From positions 868,001 through 932,000 of the forward strand of contig CM082588.2 of assembly GCA_040954595.2 (NCBI GenBank): 64,000 nt of DNA. The letters are read 5' to 3'. The translations under genes and the position numbers were made by a program. Shown in pieces: positions 36,271 through 46,836 of this stretch (the first letter of the stretch is position 1; each line of letters starts with the position of its first letter). Origin of the DNA: Balanoglossus misakiensis (lineage: Eukaryota > Hemichordata). Below the pieces are notes generated by a model. The model was not told the DNA's origin. It worked only from the letters and a program-made list of their open reading frames with translations, and searched no databases.

Positions 36271-36912
36271 CTATTCGCTGACCTCTCCGGTGTCGAAATC
36301 CGCCTCTTCCGTCGCTATGGAGAGAGAGAGAGAGAGAGTAGATAGAATTGCATCCAGTTAAAATACCACAATTGGCAAAATATATGCATGAAATTGTTCG
36401 TCTCAGAATAGATGGAAGAGGGAACCATAGTCTTTCGTCTGGGTAGCAAGTAATCATAAAAACGAAACCAGTAATCGGAACAAATAATTTCCAACACCCA
36501 CCTTCCTCGCTGCTGCTGTCGTCTTCTGGAGATCGTCGCTGATGCTGCAGACTGAAGTACCTAAGCATCGGGGCATACTTCATATCAGGGATGGCACGGC
36601 GCTGTCAAGCAAAATTAAAACAGTACACGCTAAACTGTTTTAAACTATATGGTGAAGCATTTAGACATTAGGTTTCTTGTCAAAGAGTGTTTGCTGTAAA
36701 CCTAGTCCAGTATCTGGCCATATTTTGTCCGCTTAGATTTGGAAGCCTAGCGGACAAAATGCAGCTAGATACTAGACCAGGCGACGAGATGGTTTTTGAC
36801 GGGAGGTGGCGATGACACACACTGGACTTACCTGTGGACGTGCTTCGCTAACCGGAATCTCACTCAGTATAAACGATACCAGTCCAATTAGCAATAATGT
36901 CCGGAAATTCAT
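36271..36912 (-). CDS. Secreted prepropeptide, candidate new neuropeptide or hormone, 3 exons
   Basis: Exons in transcript order 36912-36832, 36601-36502, 36314-36271 close in frame to 225 nt, 74 residues. Residues 1-24 are a signal peptide (MNFRTLLLIGLVSFILSEIP core, likely cleavage after VSEA). Then come RPQ, Arg-Arg (28-29), a 19-residue peptide AIPDMKYAPMLRYFSLQHQ (30-48), Arg-Arg (49-50) and an acidic tail rich in Ser/Glu/Asp (51-74). This is the classic single-peptide layout: signal, dibasic, peptide, dibasic, acidic spacer. There is no Gly before the second dibasic, so amidation is not expected. I do not recognise the peptide in any known family (not NPY, PrRP, CRH, PTH, MCH or spexin type). 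Function as a signal is inferred from architecture. Confidence 0.72.
36321..36338. repeat. (GA)9 microsatellite acting as polypyrimidine tract
   Basis: On the minus strand this is (CT)9, ending just before the CCATAG acceptor of the third prepropeptide exon. Confidence 0.75.
36702..36780. repeat. Imperfect 32-bp inverted repeat, hairpin in prepropeptide intron 1
   Basis: Arms 36702-36733 and 36749-36780 pair at about 26 of 32 positions, with the innermost 12 (ATTTTGTCCGCT) perfect, around a 15-nt loop. No target-site duplication is apparent. It could be an old foldback element or a transcribed hairpin. Confidence 0.7.
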
Positions 36913-38700
36913 GATGACAGCTCTGCGTAATTCAGGAGTACCTACAGTCTCCGAGATGTAGATTTGGGTCCAACAGCTTTCAATGGCAATGAAGATATGA
37001 CTTGTGGGCAGCAAAATTTATAACTTTTATTTATAAAGCAAACTGTAAAATCGTCACATGATTATAAATTCGCAATCCAATATTTACGATGATGTTATAT
37101 GCCGAATTTAGAAAATGGACCCGCTAATTTTACCAATGCCGATGGTGTGAAAATACATGAAAATAAAGAAGAAAACATTAATACAAACACCATCTGGTAG
37201 AATCTCTCCTAGAATTACCGGATGTGAAATACTAGTATGTACCGGTACAAGTAAACATGTTGAATGTAAATAACGTCTCTCCCATTATGTCAATATCATG
37301 TAATGAACCATATAAGCATGTACAGAAAGCATGTTCATAAATTTCACATCGGTCGAATCATCCGACGTTCTTGGAAAAAAAGTTTACTTGGGTTGTAATA
37401 GGCGCCCCCTATCGATCATACGGGGTATATTCTCATCCAGAAGTTCGGGTCAGATGCGGATGTCGGGCAACTCATCACTTCTGAAACTTGGTGAAAAAAA
37501 CGATGGTGAGACGGGAAATGGACAATGCTTGACGCGTAAGTAGATGCTGTAACATGGAGCTTAAGAACAGCGTTCATGAGGGGGTAGAAAAGAGGCAACG
37601 TTACTCGTGGTACCGTGTTGCTTGCTTGTTCAGGGTTCTGTGAGATGTGAAATGAATGGGTAAATCAAATGTTTGTTTGCGTAATGTTACGCAGCGCATG
37701 AACCTCCATGCAACCCGCCATTCGATTGACATGCTTCCGGTCATGGAAGGCTACCACGCTTTAACGTGGTGGACCACGTCCCAAAAGTCAACGGTGAATT
37801 CTACACCACAGTACTAAAACCATGACTTGTTATTCTTAACTTAACAAGTTATCTTTGAGTTTGAGAGCATGGTGTAATACGTCAGTGGGTTCGTCCTGAT
37901 TTCATGAATGGAACCGTTGAACAGGGTAGGGTGACCTTTTGGCCGGTCATATGCAAATCAGGGGTGTCTTGGAGATATGTCTCCATAGCACATTCCTGAG
38001 GATTGCTGTCATTAGCATATAATAATGGAGTTGATAAAATTGGCATTCTTTTAAGACCCTAACATTTTCGACAATAAATGGGCACAACGTCTTGAGAAAT
38101 GACGACAGAGAAAAATAATGATATTCAATTCTCTCATCGTCGAGCTGCGCCATCTTGATGTTTTAAGTGGAACGATGCTTTTCAGAATAATGGCTGTTAA
38201 CAGAGAGGGATGTTAAAACTTGATTGCTTTAGATTTTATCAATATTTCCTCGGATGAAATTGTTCTCAAGAAAATGTATGCAGAGGGTTTACAGAATTTT
38301 TGTCGAACTATTGTATGTAAATGATGTACATCCCGGGGCGTCAAGATTATTTCATTCATTGGCATATGGCCGCAATGTGAGCGAACATTGAAACGAATAT
38401 GTGTGATGTTTAACATTATCTGCTCTGCTAAAATTCTCATGCAATTATTTAAGCCCCATGACTATTAATATTAATTATTATCAATTAATTTTGGTGAAAA
38501 AGGACAATAGTGATAGTTGGGCTCTTGGTGGTTAGTGTAGTGGTGTGACGATACAGACACTACCTCTGACTAGCTATTCCATGCCATAACTGGGAGCAAT
38601 CTTGTATCACATTTCAGCTATACCCGTTACCGTTTCATCAGTTGTTACCAAATGAGATGCCACTCTGAGATCATCATCCACGTTGTCTAGTCAGTGGTTA
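36913..38700. other. Intergenic region between divergent genes
   Basis: Separates the prepropeptide start (36912, minus) from the 5' UTR exon of the next plus-strand gene. No coding exon or RNA gene was found. There is a cluster of ACCACG/CGTGGT boxes at 37753-37778 and a GCCATCTTG YY1-type site near 38147. Confidence 0.45.
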
Positions 38701-38790
38701 CCACGGAAACAGTGGGAAACAGACAGTGAAAGTATTACCAGTTTCGAAAAAAACTTCTCAACACAGTAACCACGATATCACAACCATAAG
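38701..38790 (+). other. Non-coding 5' exon of the 725-residue gene (3' edge 38790)
   Basis: Donor ataag|gtaggg after 38790 pairs with the acceptor ending 38938 (tattgtag), which leads into the ATG at 38955. The left edge is nominal. Confidence 0.45.
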
Positions 38791-38954
38791 GTAGGGGAAT
38801 TTTCTACAAATCTTACCTGTTCTACTGTAATGGAGACATTAGCATTCCCATGATATTGATTTCATGTTTGAAAGCTGTTAATTTGTGTCACCTTATTCAA
38901 AGTACATGCACACACTCTATTTGTTTTATTTATTGTAGAGCTGTACAGAAAACC

Positions 38955-41245
38955 ATGGAAACCCAACAAGAGAAGGCACAAGTTGCTCAGAAACCAGCTA
39001 AAAAAGGCACATTGTCAAATGGTTGGTACTCATAGTTTCTTATTTCAAACTTAAAGATATACATGAGCTGCAACTGGATAAAAAAAAAAGTGAAAACATG
39101 TCCTTTGATGAGATGTTATTCTATTGTTTTCCAGAAAGTCAGCATTCTCCAGACAGAAGGACGAATCTTGGCCAAGGCATACATGTAGCAACAAGTGCTC
39201 ACCATCCCTATGCTCTGGCAGTGTTACCAATGGGCCCACCACACCATGGATACGACCAGGTTAGATATGGTGTCGGCCATTTTGATTATGCTTTGAAGAT
39301 GCCACTACAGCAGATGGCATCCATGGAATGGTTTCCGTCGTTTTCCAGTCAACCTCCAGGATTTCCCCGAGACCAGCTGATGAGATGGACTTATTCACCT
39401 CATGGTGTACCAGGTGCTCATTTAAGCAGTTGCTATGACAACCAAGTTGATAGTTCCAGAGATATTGGGATACAGGATTCTGCACAACGTCGCCATGGCA
39501 TCAAACTGAATGCTGCAAATGAAAGGACAGTAGAACAGACTCCAGGAGAAGAATCTTTGATGGAGAATTCAGATCTCTTTGATAGAGTAAGTGGTAGTAG
39601 TACGGTATCCAGGCAACCAGTGATGCCGGTGTATGGAGAGGGCCAGAAAGTTCCAGTCTATTCTCAGAGGCAACGAAGCAGACCAAAAGGAACCATGGGA
39701 CCACAGAACACATCCCCTCAACTGCATGCTGTACCAGGACTTCCCACATACGTGACAGCAAAAGCCAAGACACAACTCAAGACTGACACTAACAACAATC
39801 ATCATTCGGGTCTTTCTGACCGAGAACCCCAAAATGAAAGCAAACGACCCACAATGCAGAGCAAATTACAGAAAAGCCGATTCCAAGGTGACAACATTTA
39901 CAGAGGGGGCAGAAAATCGAGTACAAATGCATATGACAACATACAGATGCTAGCAAGTATGGCTGTGCAGAGAAGTGAAGATAACTGTATACCACAAGAT
40001 GATGATGATCTGAAGAAGGTAGAGATGAAGTCACCTGGTCGCTCTGATCATGTGAGATACTCATCATCTGCGCAAAAGAACAATGTTGGCAAGACTCTTG
40101 GGTGTTTGGTGGAACACATTATACAGCAGACAGTTCCAAGTGATGACAATGGTAGCAGTGATGCATCTGTAGAAAATAAAGAACATACCCGGGATTCTGA
40201 AGGTTTGTATCAAACAAAGGACAAGAACCGAGCAGTAGGAGGAAGTCCATCAAGAATTGAGGGTAAAAACAGAAAGAGTGACTCTTCAACTAAAACTGTG
40301 ACAAAGGGAAATGGGGACTCAAGTCTTACTTTCAGTGAAGTGTCCTGCAGTGACTCTGTTTCCCGTCAAAGAGGAAAGAGGGCGCTGTCCTATCAGACTC
40401 CGCCCCTCCACAAAGGGAATTCGTACCAGAGCTGTGACCAAACTTTGCATGAGCGCTCTGTAGACAACTGTTGCCATAGAAACTTGCCTGCAACAGAACA
40501 GCAGCAAATGCATCTGAATGATCCAAATCAAGTGAACACAGTTAAAAGGCGTGGCACAGAAAATTCTGCTGAGAATCATCTGCCAGCCAAGAAGCGAAGG
40601 ATTTGTCACGTCAATGACATCGCGAGCAAAGACTATTGGATGTGTACACCTAGAGACACCAGCATTGATCTTGATGTAAACAATGACACTCATGGTCAAA
40701 ATGATAGTCACCATGTCAATGATAAGCATAACAGTCACCATGACAACAGTCAGCAGCACAATCACCATGGACATACCAGTACCAGTGCCAGTATAGCTAC
40801 ACTGCCATTCACACAAAAAGTCCAAAGTTACCACTATCCACAAGACAGATTTACATTTCCGCAAGAAGCTTTCCCAGACAAATTAACTGGTTTGGGAAAT
40901 GTCTCCATGGAAAACCAATCCATACCTGCGTATAAATTGGGTTATAATTCCATGCGGAATTTTTGGAGTCAACGCCCTGGACCTCAGCCAACTGTTTTCA
41001 GTTTCCCACCAAGGTATCATCCATGTCAAAGGTCAACACAGCAAGAACCAATGCCTGCTGTTCCATACCCCTCGTATCCATGGCAATCAAGATATCTCCC
41101 TCATACTGGTTACCATGGATATGTAAACGCTTCCTTGAGTGGCCACAGTCATTACAAAGAAGCATACGAAGGTGGAAGTGAAGTTGATGGCTGCAAATCT
41201 GGTGAATTTGAGGACCCTGTAAACAACTCAACTAAAACGATTTGA
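38955..41245 (+). CDS. Unrecognised 725-residue His/Gln/Ser-rich protein, probably nuclear
   Basis: Exons 38955-39021 (METQQEKAQVAQKPAKKG...) and 39135-41245 join in phase 1 to 2178 nt. Donor g|gttggt is weak but is the one that keeps frame; the acceptor is ttgttttccag. The protein looks largely disordered. Residues ~40-120 are rich in aromatic residues, Pro, Met and His. A basic AKKRRI cluster near residue 508 resembles a nuclear localisation signal, a His/Asn/Ser run covers ~538-575, and the C-terminal 100 residues again have Pro/Tyr/Trp/Arg-rich segments (PPRYHP, YPSYPWQSRYLP). The two ends resemble each other in composition. I recognise no domain. The long uninterrupted frame and consistent phase support a real gene. 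Confidence 0.72.
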
Positions 41246-41447
41246 AGACTACAAACAGACTTGTTTTCAAATCAAAAGGAATGGTGCAGAGGACGGTCAT
41301 GGTTGTTTTCAGGTTAACATGTGATAAACAGAAACTGTCAGGTAACCATGGTGACAGTCACTAGTTGGCTTTGAATAGAATTTAATAATTTCTCATTTTA
41401 TCTTTTGTTAATTTATGTCGAGAGGGGGGTGTACATACACCATGCAG

Positions 41448-41540
41448 TTAGAACCCTCTCACCCCATTTCCCTCTACAGTGGTCTAACTTTGCTGTAAAA
41501 ACAATGGATTTGGACCAAACTATTGTGACGAAAGGGTTAA
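41448..41540 (-). mobile_element. piggyBac-like MITE copy (reverse), 3' of the 725-residue gene
   Basis: Starts ttagaaccctctcacccc and ends gacgaaagggttaa; the inner ggatttggacc segment matches the family in reverse orientation. The left TTAA is mutated. Confidence 0.6.
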
Positions 41541-41928
41541 ACAGACATCTATATCAATCTCTGTGACATCTACCCTACCATAGGAGTGGAACAGGTTGCA
41601 AAACACAGTTGAAAATTGTTTTGTCTGATAGCTGAAAGTATGTTATGTGGCGTAGACTCTGTAAACAAGTTTGTTGCCTGGAGTTTATTGGCTTCAAGTG
41701 TTTGTTTACTTACAGAAGAATTTGTATTAGACTGGAATAGTTATAAAGTCTTTACAACTAATGGAAGCTACATTTAGAGTTTGTTTTGTAGTTTGATATA
41801 TAAGGTAAGAGTGAAAACATTTTAGTTTTTGTGACCTGAGTTCTGTTACTGTTTATTTTTGACAATCATGAGTCAATTAGGTTTTGTTTTTGTGTTGTGT
41901 GTGTTGCCTTACATTAAGTTGAAGGCAT

Positions 41929-42017
41929 GGTTAGTGATAGCTCTGAATGGCAGGGCTGTGTGTTTTTAATGGCCGTTAACAACACACATGCCCTGCCATG
42001 CAGAGCTAGGTTAGTGA
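41929..42017. mobile_element. 71-bp Mutator-like MITE with perfect 9-bp target duplication
   Basis: Element 41938-42008 begins TAGCTCTGAATGGCAGGGC and ends with its near-exact reverse complement; the ~27-bp arms differ by one mismatch and one bulge, around a loop of about 18 nt. It is flanked on both sides by ggttagtga (41929-41937 and 42009-42017). Nine-base duplications are typical of Mutator-superfamily insertions. In the 3' UTR or flank of the 725-residue gene. Confidence 0.8.
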
Positions 42018-42206
42018 CAACTACTACGTTTTGTAGGGCAGCATATATCTTTGTTTTGATATTAACATACACAGTCTGTAATCAGTGATGTTGGCATTTT
42101 ATCTCAGCTTCACTGAAGTTACTAGTAACTAAAAATGGTTATAGTCAGTAGTGGTAGGGTTAGTTGGTAGTGGATTAAACAGCTATTTACTAGTGGGCGT
42201 AATTAG

Positions 42207-42378
42207 TTGTTTAATGGTAATAGATACTTGGTAGAGTTTACAGCTAGTTACTACTGGTAGTAGCTAGTTACTAATGATAGGTACATGTAGTTGTTTAATG
42301 GTAGGTACCTGGTAGTGGTAACAGCTAGTTACTACTGGTAGTAGCTAGTAAGTTACTAGTGGTAGTAGCTACATGTAG
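42207..42378. repeat. Two ~85-bp tandem units built from tagctagttact-type words
   Basis: Unit 1 (42207-42290) and unit 2 (42291-42378) both start ttgtttaatggta, share acagctagttactactggt, and end acatgtag. Degenerate ggtag/agttact words spread from about 42118 to 42395. Confidence 0.75.
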
Positions 42379-42832
42379 CAGTAACAGCTAGTAACTTGTG
42401 CTTACAGAGTTTATTTTCATCTTGAAAACGCAGCAGATGTTGATATTTTCAGAAGTTTAAACATATATTTTATATTTTGTTAGCTGTGTTACTGTAGGAT
42501 TGATAGAGTTGCATAGCACTATTATAATAATGATCATAGGAGTAGGTGATAGCTTATTCCTTATTGTTGTCGTAAATAGACATATCGTAGACAATAGAAG
42601 GTACACTGTAGTTGTTTTCTTATGTTCAAAATCATGAGTCATTGTTATCGATTCTATGTACTTAACTGTGTTTGTTTTGTTTCTTGAGTAGAAGCAGTCA
42701 AAAATGCAAACTTAGTGATTTTCGAGTTCAGTCGACTTTCCTTCATGTTCAGATTAAAATATAGGAAAAATCTCCTCAGCTAGTCGAGTATTTGTGTAAT
42801 TAATTACATGCATTCAAAACCTGTGCATGCAT

Positions 42833-43033
42833 AATAAATAAGAAATCAAACAACAACAACTTATACATTATAACATATGATTTAATGGTTATGCCTGTAC
42901 ATATAAATGATTTCACATACACTGCTGTAAGCTTCTATTAATTAAAATGTGTTGAAAACTATGCTAATACATTTATATAACTTATTGAGTTTACCTGTTC
43001 TACGATATACGTCCATTGTACATATAAAATAAA
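42833..43033 (+). terminator. Poly(A) signals of the 725-residue gene
   Basis: Plus-strand AATAAA at 42833-42838 and 43028-43033 suggest a 1.6-1.8 kb 3' UTR holding the MITEs and tandem repeat above. Confidence 0.45.
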
Positions 43034-43555
43034 TTGTTTCTGATTGGATTGACCAATGTTCAATCTCCTGTAAAGCGAGATTTGCACAGGTCTATTCACA
43101 CATGCTTTGTTTGTGACAGTTTTTAGCTGGTCACAAGGACTGTGTGATCATATTTGCTGACAGTCTAATCTCTGCGTGAATCAGCCTCAAAAGAAAGTCA
43201 CAAACTATCTACAAAATAAAAATGTCATACATGTTCAGGGTTTACTTCTTGGGTAAAATCTTCATAAATCCTACATATGCACAAAATGGACTGAATTTAC
43301 AAAAAGATGAATTTCTTGTTTTGACTGAAGTTGTGGTGTGGCATGTGTAACACACAGATGCTAAATATCAATAGTAAATTCATGGTGACATGGGGAAGGG
43401 GTGTGACCCCTGAATCAGGTTCAAAGGTCAAAGTTTACCCGGCAACGACACACAATCCCTTCACACTCCTTGTTGTCTTTACACATAGCAAGACTAAAAA
43501 CCCCAAATAATTCAGCAACTGGTATAAAAGAGATTTTTCGAAACTCAGGAATAAG

Positions 43556-45142
43556 TTACATTTGTCTTAATTTGGCTAGTCGCTGTGAGAGTTCATCTTG
43601 CTCAGTGGAGGCAGTACTTGCTTGACCAATAGTGGCTGTCCCTCCTTGAGGTAGTTCCATGTTCAATTCCAATCTGTAAGAAACATAAGACAACTTCTAA
43701 GTGGAATTATCAAAGTCAACTATACAACAGAGCATATCGCCAATCTTTGCAAACACAGATGACTTCGCAAAACAAAAACAAACAACAACTGAATGACATA
43801 CCCAGCTTCATCTGCCACTTCTTGCATCAATCCATCCACACTTTGCTGTGGTACGCTTAATGTTGTCGTTGCACTCATTGTGTTTTCCATGTATGCTGAC
43901 TGGACGTCCAGATCTTCAAACTGGCGTTCAAATTTGTCCATTAATCCAGAAACCTGACAAAGACAAAATCAACATTGGGTCATGTTAACGATCTCATATT
44001 GTGTGTGGAAAGTATATGAATTTCTGACCTGTGTGTGATGGTGCATGGAATCCTGAATGGTGTTTGACTTGAGCACACATGATTTGATTTTGAACTTTGA
44101 AGATTTTCAGAGATCTGAAACAATCTTTCACCTTCTCTAGATTCATAGACCTCATCGCTGAATCCATCGACTTGACAACACCAGCCATTGATGATGTGAC
44201 TTTCTTCATAGTGACAGCTGTTTGGACCCTGGAAGCCACGGCATCCACTCTTGCGCTCATCCGTAGAAAATTCAGTGCCTGGTTTTTCTGTCTGATTGAG
44301 TTCTCTGCATGTATCTTGGCACCTTCCATGTTTCCCTTCTGGATAGCCTGGTAGAAAACATGAACAAAAATGTGTCAGTTGAAAGAAAGTTGCCACTCAC
44401 ACTGATCAAACCTGCTGCGGAACCCTGCTAATGATCTTGTACTGGAGCGAGTTGGTGTGCTCACCGTCTTACCAGAAATATAATGTGTCAAAGTTAAAAG
44501 AACGTCTTACCTTTTTCAACTTCACTTTTTCAGCCTTCTCTTCTTTTTCACATTTCTTACTCTGCCTATTCAAATCCTTGGCAGCAAATTTTAAATTAAA
44601 AAGATGTTCTAGAAGATCGGTTAAGGTTACACACATCAGTATAATACACATACATTAAAAGTGTCAAAATTGCTACCTTTAGATATCACTTTTGTTTCAT
44701 TAGAAGACTTGGTCTATGTTGATCAGGTCACTGAAACACGCTGACTTTTCAGATGCTACAACAAACATACAACATGGACAGATTGTTTACATCATATGTT
44801 TATATATGTACAATTACAAGTGTTGTCAATTTCACCCATGAAGTATATGCCACCACACCCACAGTTGTGTAACTGCAGTACCAATGGTGGCTTGCCAGTT
44901 GGACAGACTCCAACCCCAGATACCAGTCAAAATCACAAGAACTCATCACTTTTAAGCGATCCTTTCTCGATGATGATCATAAAGACGTTCAAAGTACCAA
45001 TCATGTCACTGTTCCTGGGATCATATTCACTTCCGCATTCACTGCTCAAACAAAGTCAGCAAAATATATCTTCAAAGACGAACAGGATTGAAAGATTTAT
45101 AAATCTAACCAAAAGGATACTTTCCATAGCAGATGTCGACAT
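43556..45142 (-). CDS. CHMP1B: Charged multivesicular body protein 1b (ESCRT-III), 5 exons
   Basis: ESCRT-III-associated subunit that polymerises on membranes and recruits VPS4/spastin through its C-terminal MIM1 helix. Exons in transcript order: 45142-45121, 44608-44511, 44347-44132, 43953-43802, 43673-43556, total 606 nt, 201 residues (human 199). Visible family sequence: MEKHLFNLKFAAKDLNRQSKKC, EEKAEKVKLKK, IHAENSIRQKNQALNFLRMSARVDAV, MAGVVKSMDSAMRSMNLEK, MDKFERQFEDLDVQ, and the terminal MIM DELSQRLAKLRQM. The N-terminus has a few extra residues (MSTSA) encoded by a 22-nt first exon with a weak gtatcc donor; an alternative start at the internal Met is possible. Human CHMP1B is intronless, so this intron-rich gene reflects the ancestral structure. 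Confidence 0.94.
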
Positions 45143-45634
45143 TTTGGCGATGTGTACCGGAGGACAGAACTTCCCAACGATGAAAATAATCAACTATATA
45201 CACTGCAGGTGATGATGAATCAGTCGACAGTCATCAGTCTATGAGAAGTAACCTCAATGTTTATTTTTATCCCTGTGAGGTTTATGAGCACATAGAGTGA
45301 TGACGTCATACCGATGAATGTATACAAAATCTTTTTCATTAATTGAGAAACTTTTGAAACAAAGATTATTCCACCTTTCTGTAAAATGTATAAACAACTA
45401 CGCGTAACTTTAAACACCTAAATCAACAAACAAATAACATAAAAACCGCACTGATGGGAAATGTCACATGATTTTCCTATGCGCATGCTCGGAAGTGTCA
45501 GCCATGTTTCGACTTCCTGTGGTCTATTTTTTTAATGAAATTGTAGACAGTTATATGCAAAATACTGGAGATTTTTTGGTGAGTTAAGGACATAACAAGA
45601 CTGCCAAGATGTTCGTTCTCTAGCTGATAATAAG
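45143..45634. promoter_or_regulatory. Divergent promoter CHMP1B/TAB and TAB 5' UTR exon
   Basis: CHMP1B starts at 45142 on the minus strand. A probable TAB 5' UTR exon ends at 45634 (aataag|gtaaat). The interval has GGAAGTG/CTTCC ETS-type words near 45490-45520. Promoter role is inferred from geometry. Confidence 0.5.
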
Positions 45635-46816
45635 GTAAATATTTGTTTCATTCGATTCATCAATTTTAAGATCGAGTTGCGCTTGGGTCTCTAATTTAGA
45701 ATCGTGACGAAATCTTACTCAGCTCCGCGTACTATAGACTGTCCTTCGTCATCTGCGAGTTGAAAAGTTTAAAGTATTGGTTTTCCTTGTCCACTGATCA
45801 TCTGCAAGCTCGATGTGGAACTTGTGGTCTAGTTTCCCAACTCGTGTACCTCAAGTCGAGAACCTGTGTCTTTGTTTAATCTATGATCGCCAGGATCCTT
45901 GTGTATGTTGTCTGGTAACTTGTAAGTTTCACGACTTCAATAAGTGGGTTGGGCTTCTATTTACATACGTGCATTTGAAAACTGTAAATATGTTACAGAC
46001 ATCACAACATCATCATCATCTTCCTAAGATTTTGTAGAGACACGTGTCCGATCATTAGCAAGAATGTGTGTATCGGCCGTGTGAAAATCATAACTTTAGA
46101 CAAATTGTCTAACTTGTAGTTTGTCAGATTTGTAAGTTGATGGATTTGTGTCAGTCTGTGCCAGGGGATCATACACCTTGTAGTAACTTGTTGCTCTGCT
46201 GATGCATGACCAGCCTCTTATGTATGTGTGTAAAGTTGCTAAAAGTTCACATCATGTGATCCAGTGCAATATCAGTGATATTAGATATACTGGTATATAA
46301 CAATATTCTGTAGAATTGTTTATAACTCAATAATTAGGTCACTGTGGTAAGACTGTGTGTATTTAGGAATACTACTGAAGTGAACAGAAGTGTATGTTAC
46401 AGTGATTTGTCATTGATTTTGCCAATGTTTAAGAACGTATCTGAGATAAATTCTAGTTGACATCCTCATCCAATTGCTTGACTCTGACTAGGAGGAACTT
46501 GGGTAACAGAATTAGGGAAGCTACATGTATGATGTACATTTACCCATCTTACATTGCTACTGTCTGACCTCTGAACCACACAGCATCATCTCAGATAATA
46601 CATTTCCTTGAACATATGTTTGTACATGTGTACTTGTATACTGGGGAGGTTGTGAGGTCTGACAATTCTGGTATCTGATATTAAAGATGGTGTGGTTACT
46701 TCATCAACCACTACCTTTCAATAATTCCACAGCCAAACTTCGTGAGTTGAAACCAAGATAAGCATGTACTACAAAGAAGTATAATAACATTTACAAAATT
46801 GGTTTTGATTTTGCAG
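45635..46816 (+). other. TAB intron 1
   Basis: 1.2 kb between the probable non-coding exon and the acceptor ending 46816 (attttgcag). No coding exon or element recognised. Confidence 0.5.
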
Positions 46817-46836
46817 TCTGGAATATATGCAAAAAA

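Noticed and set aside
38520-38590. tRNA-like or SINE A-box (gttagtgtagtggt)
   Set aside because: No B-box or cloverleaf can be formed downstream, and no 3' tail or target duplication was seen.
39023-39134. N-terminal extension of the 725-residue protein from this frame
   Set aside because: The frame opens with TTG, not ATG; the stretch has a donor at 39022 and an acceptor ending 39134 and is better explained as an intron.
40319-40864. 181-codon minus-strand frame
   Set aside because: Lies wholly inside the plus-strand 725-residue coding exon; composition is that of an antisense shadow.
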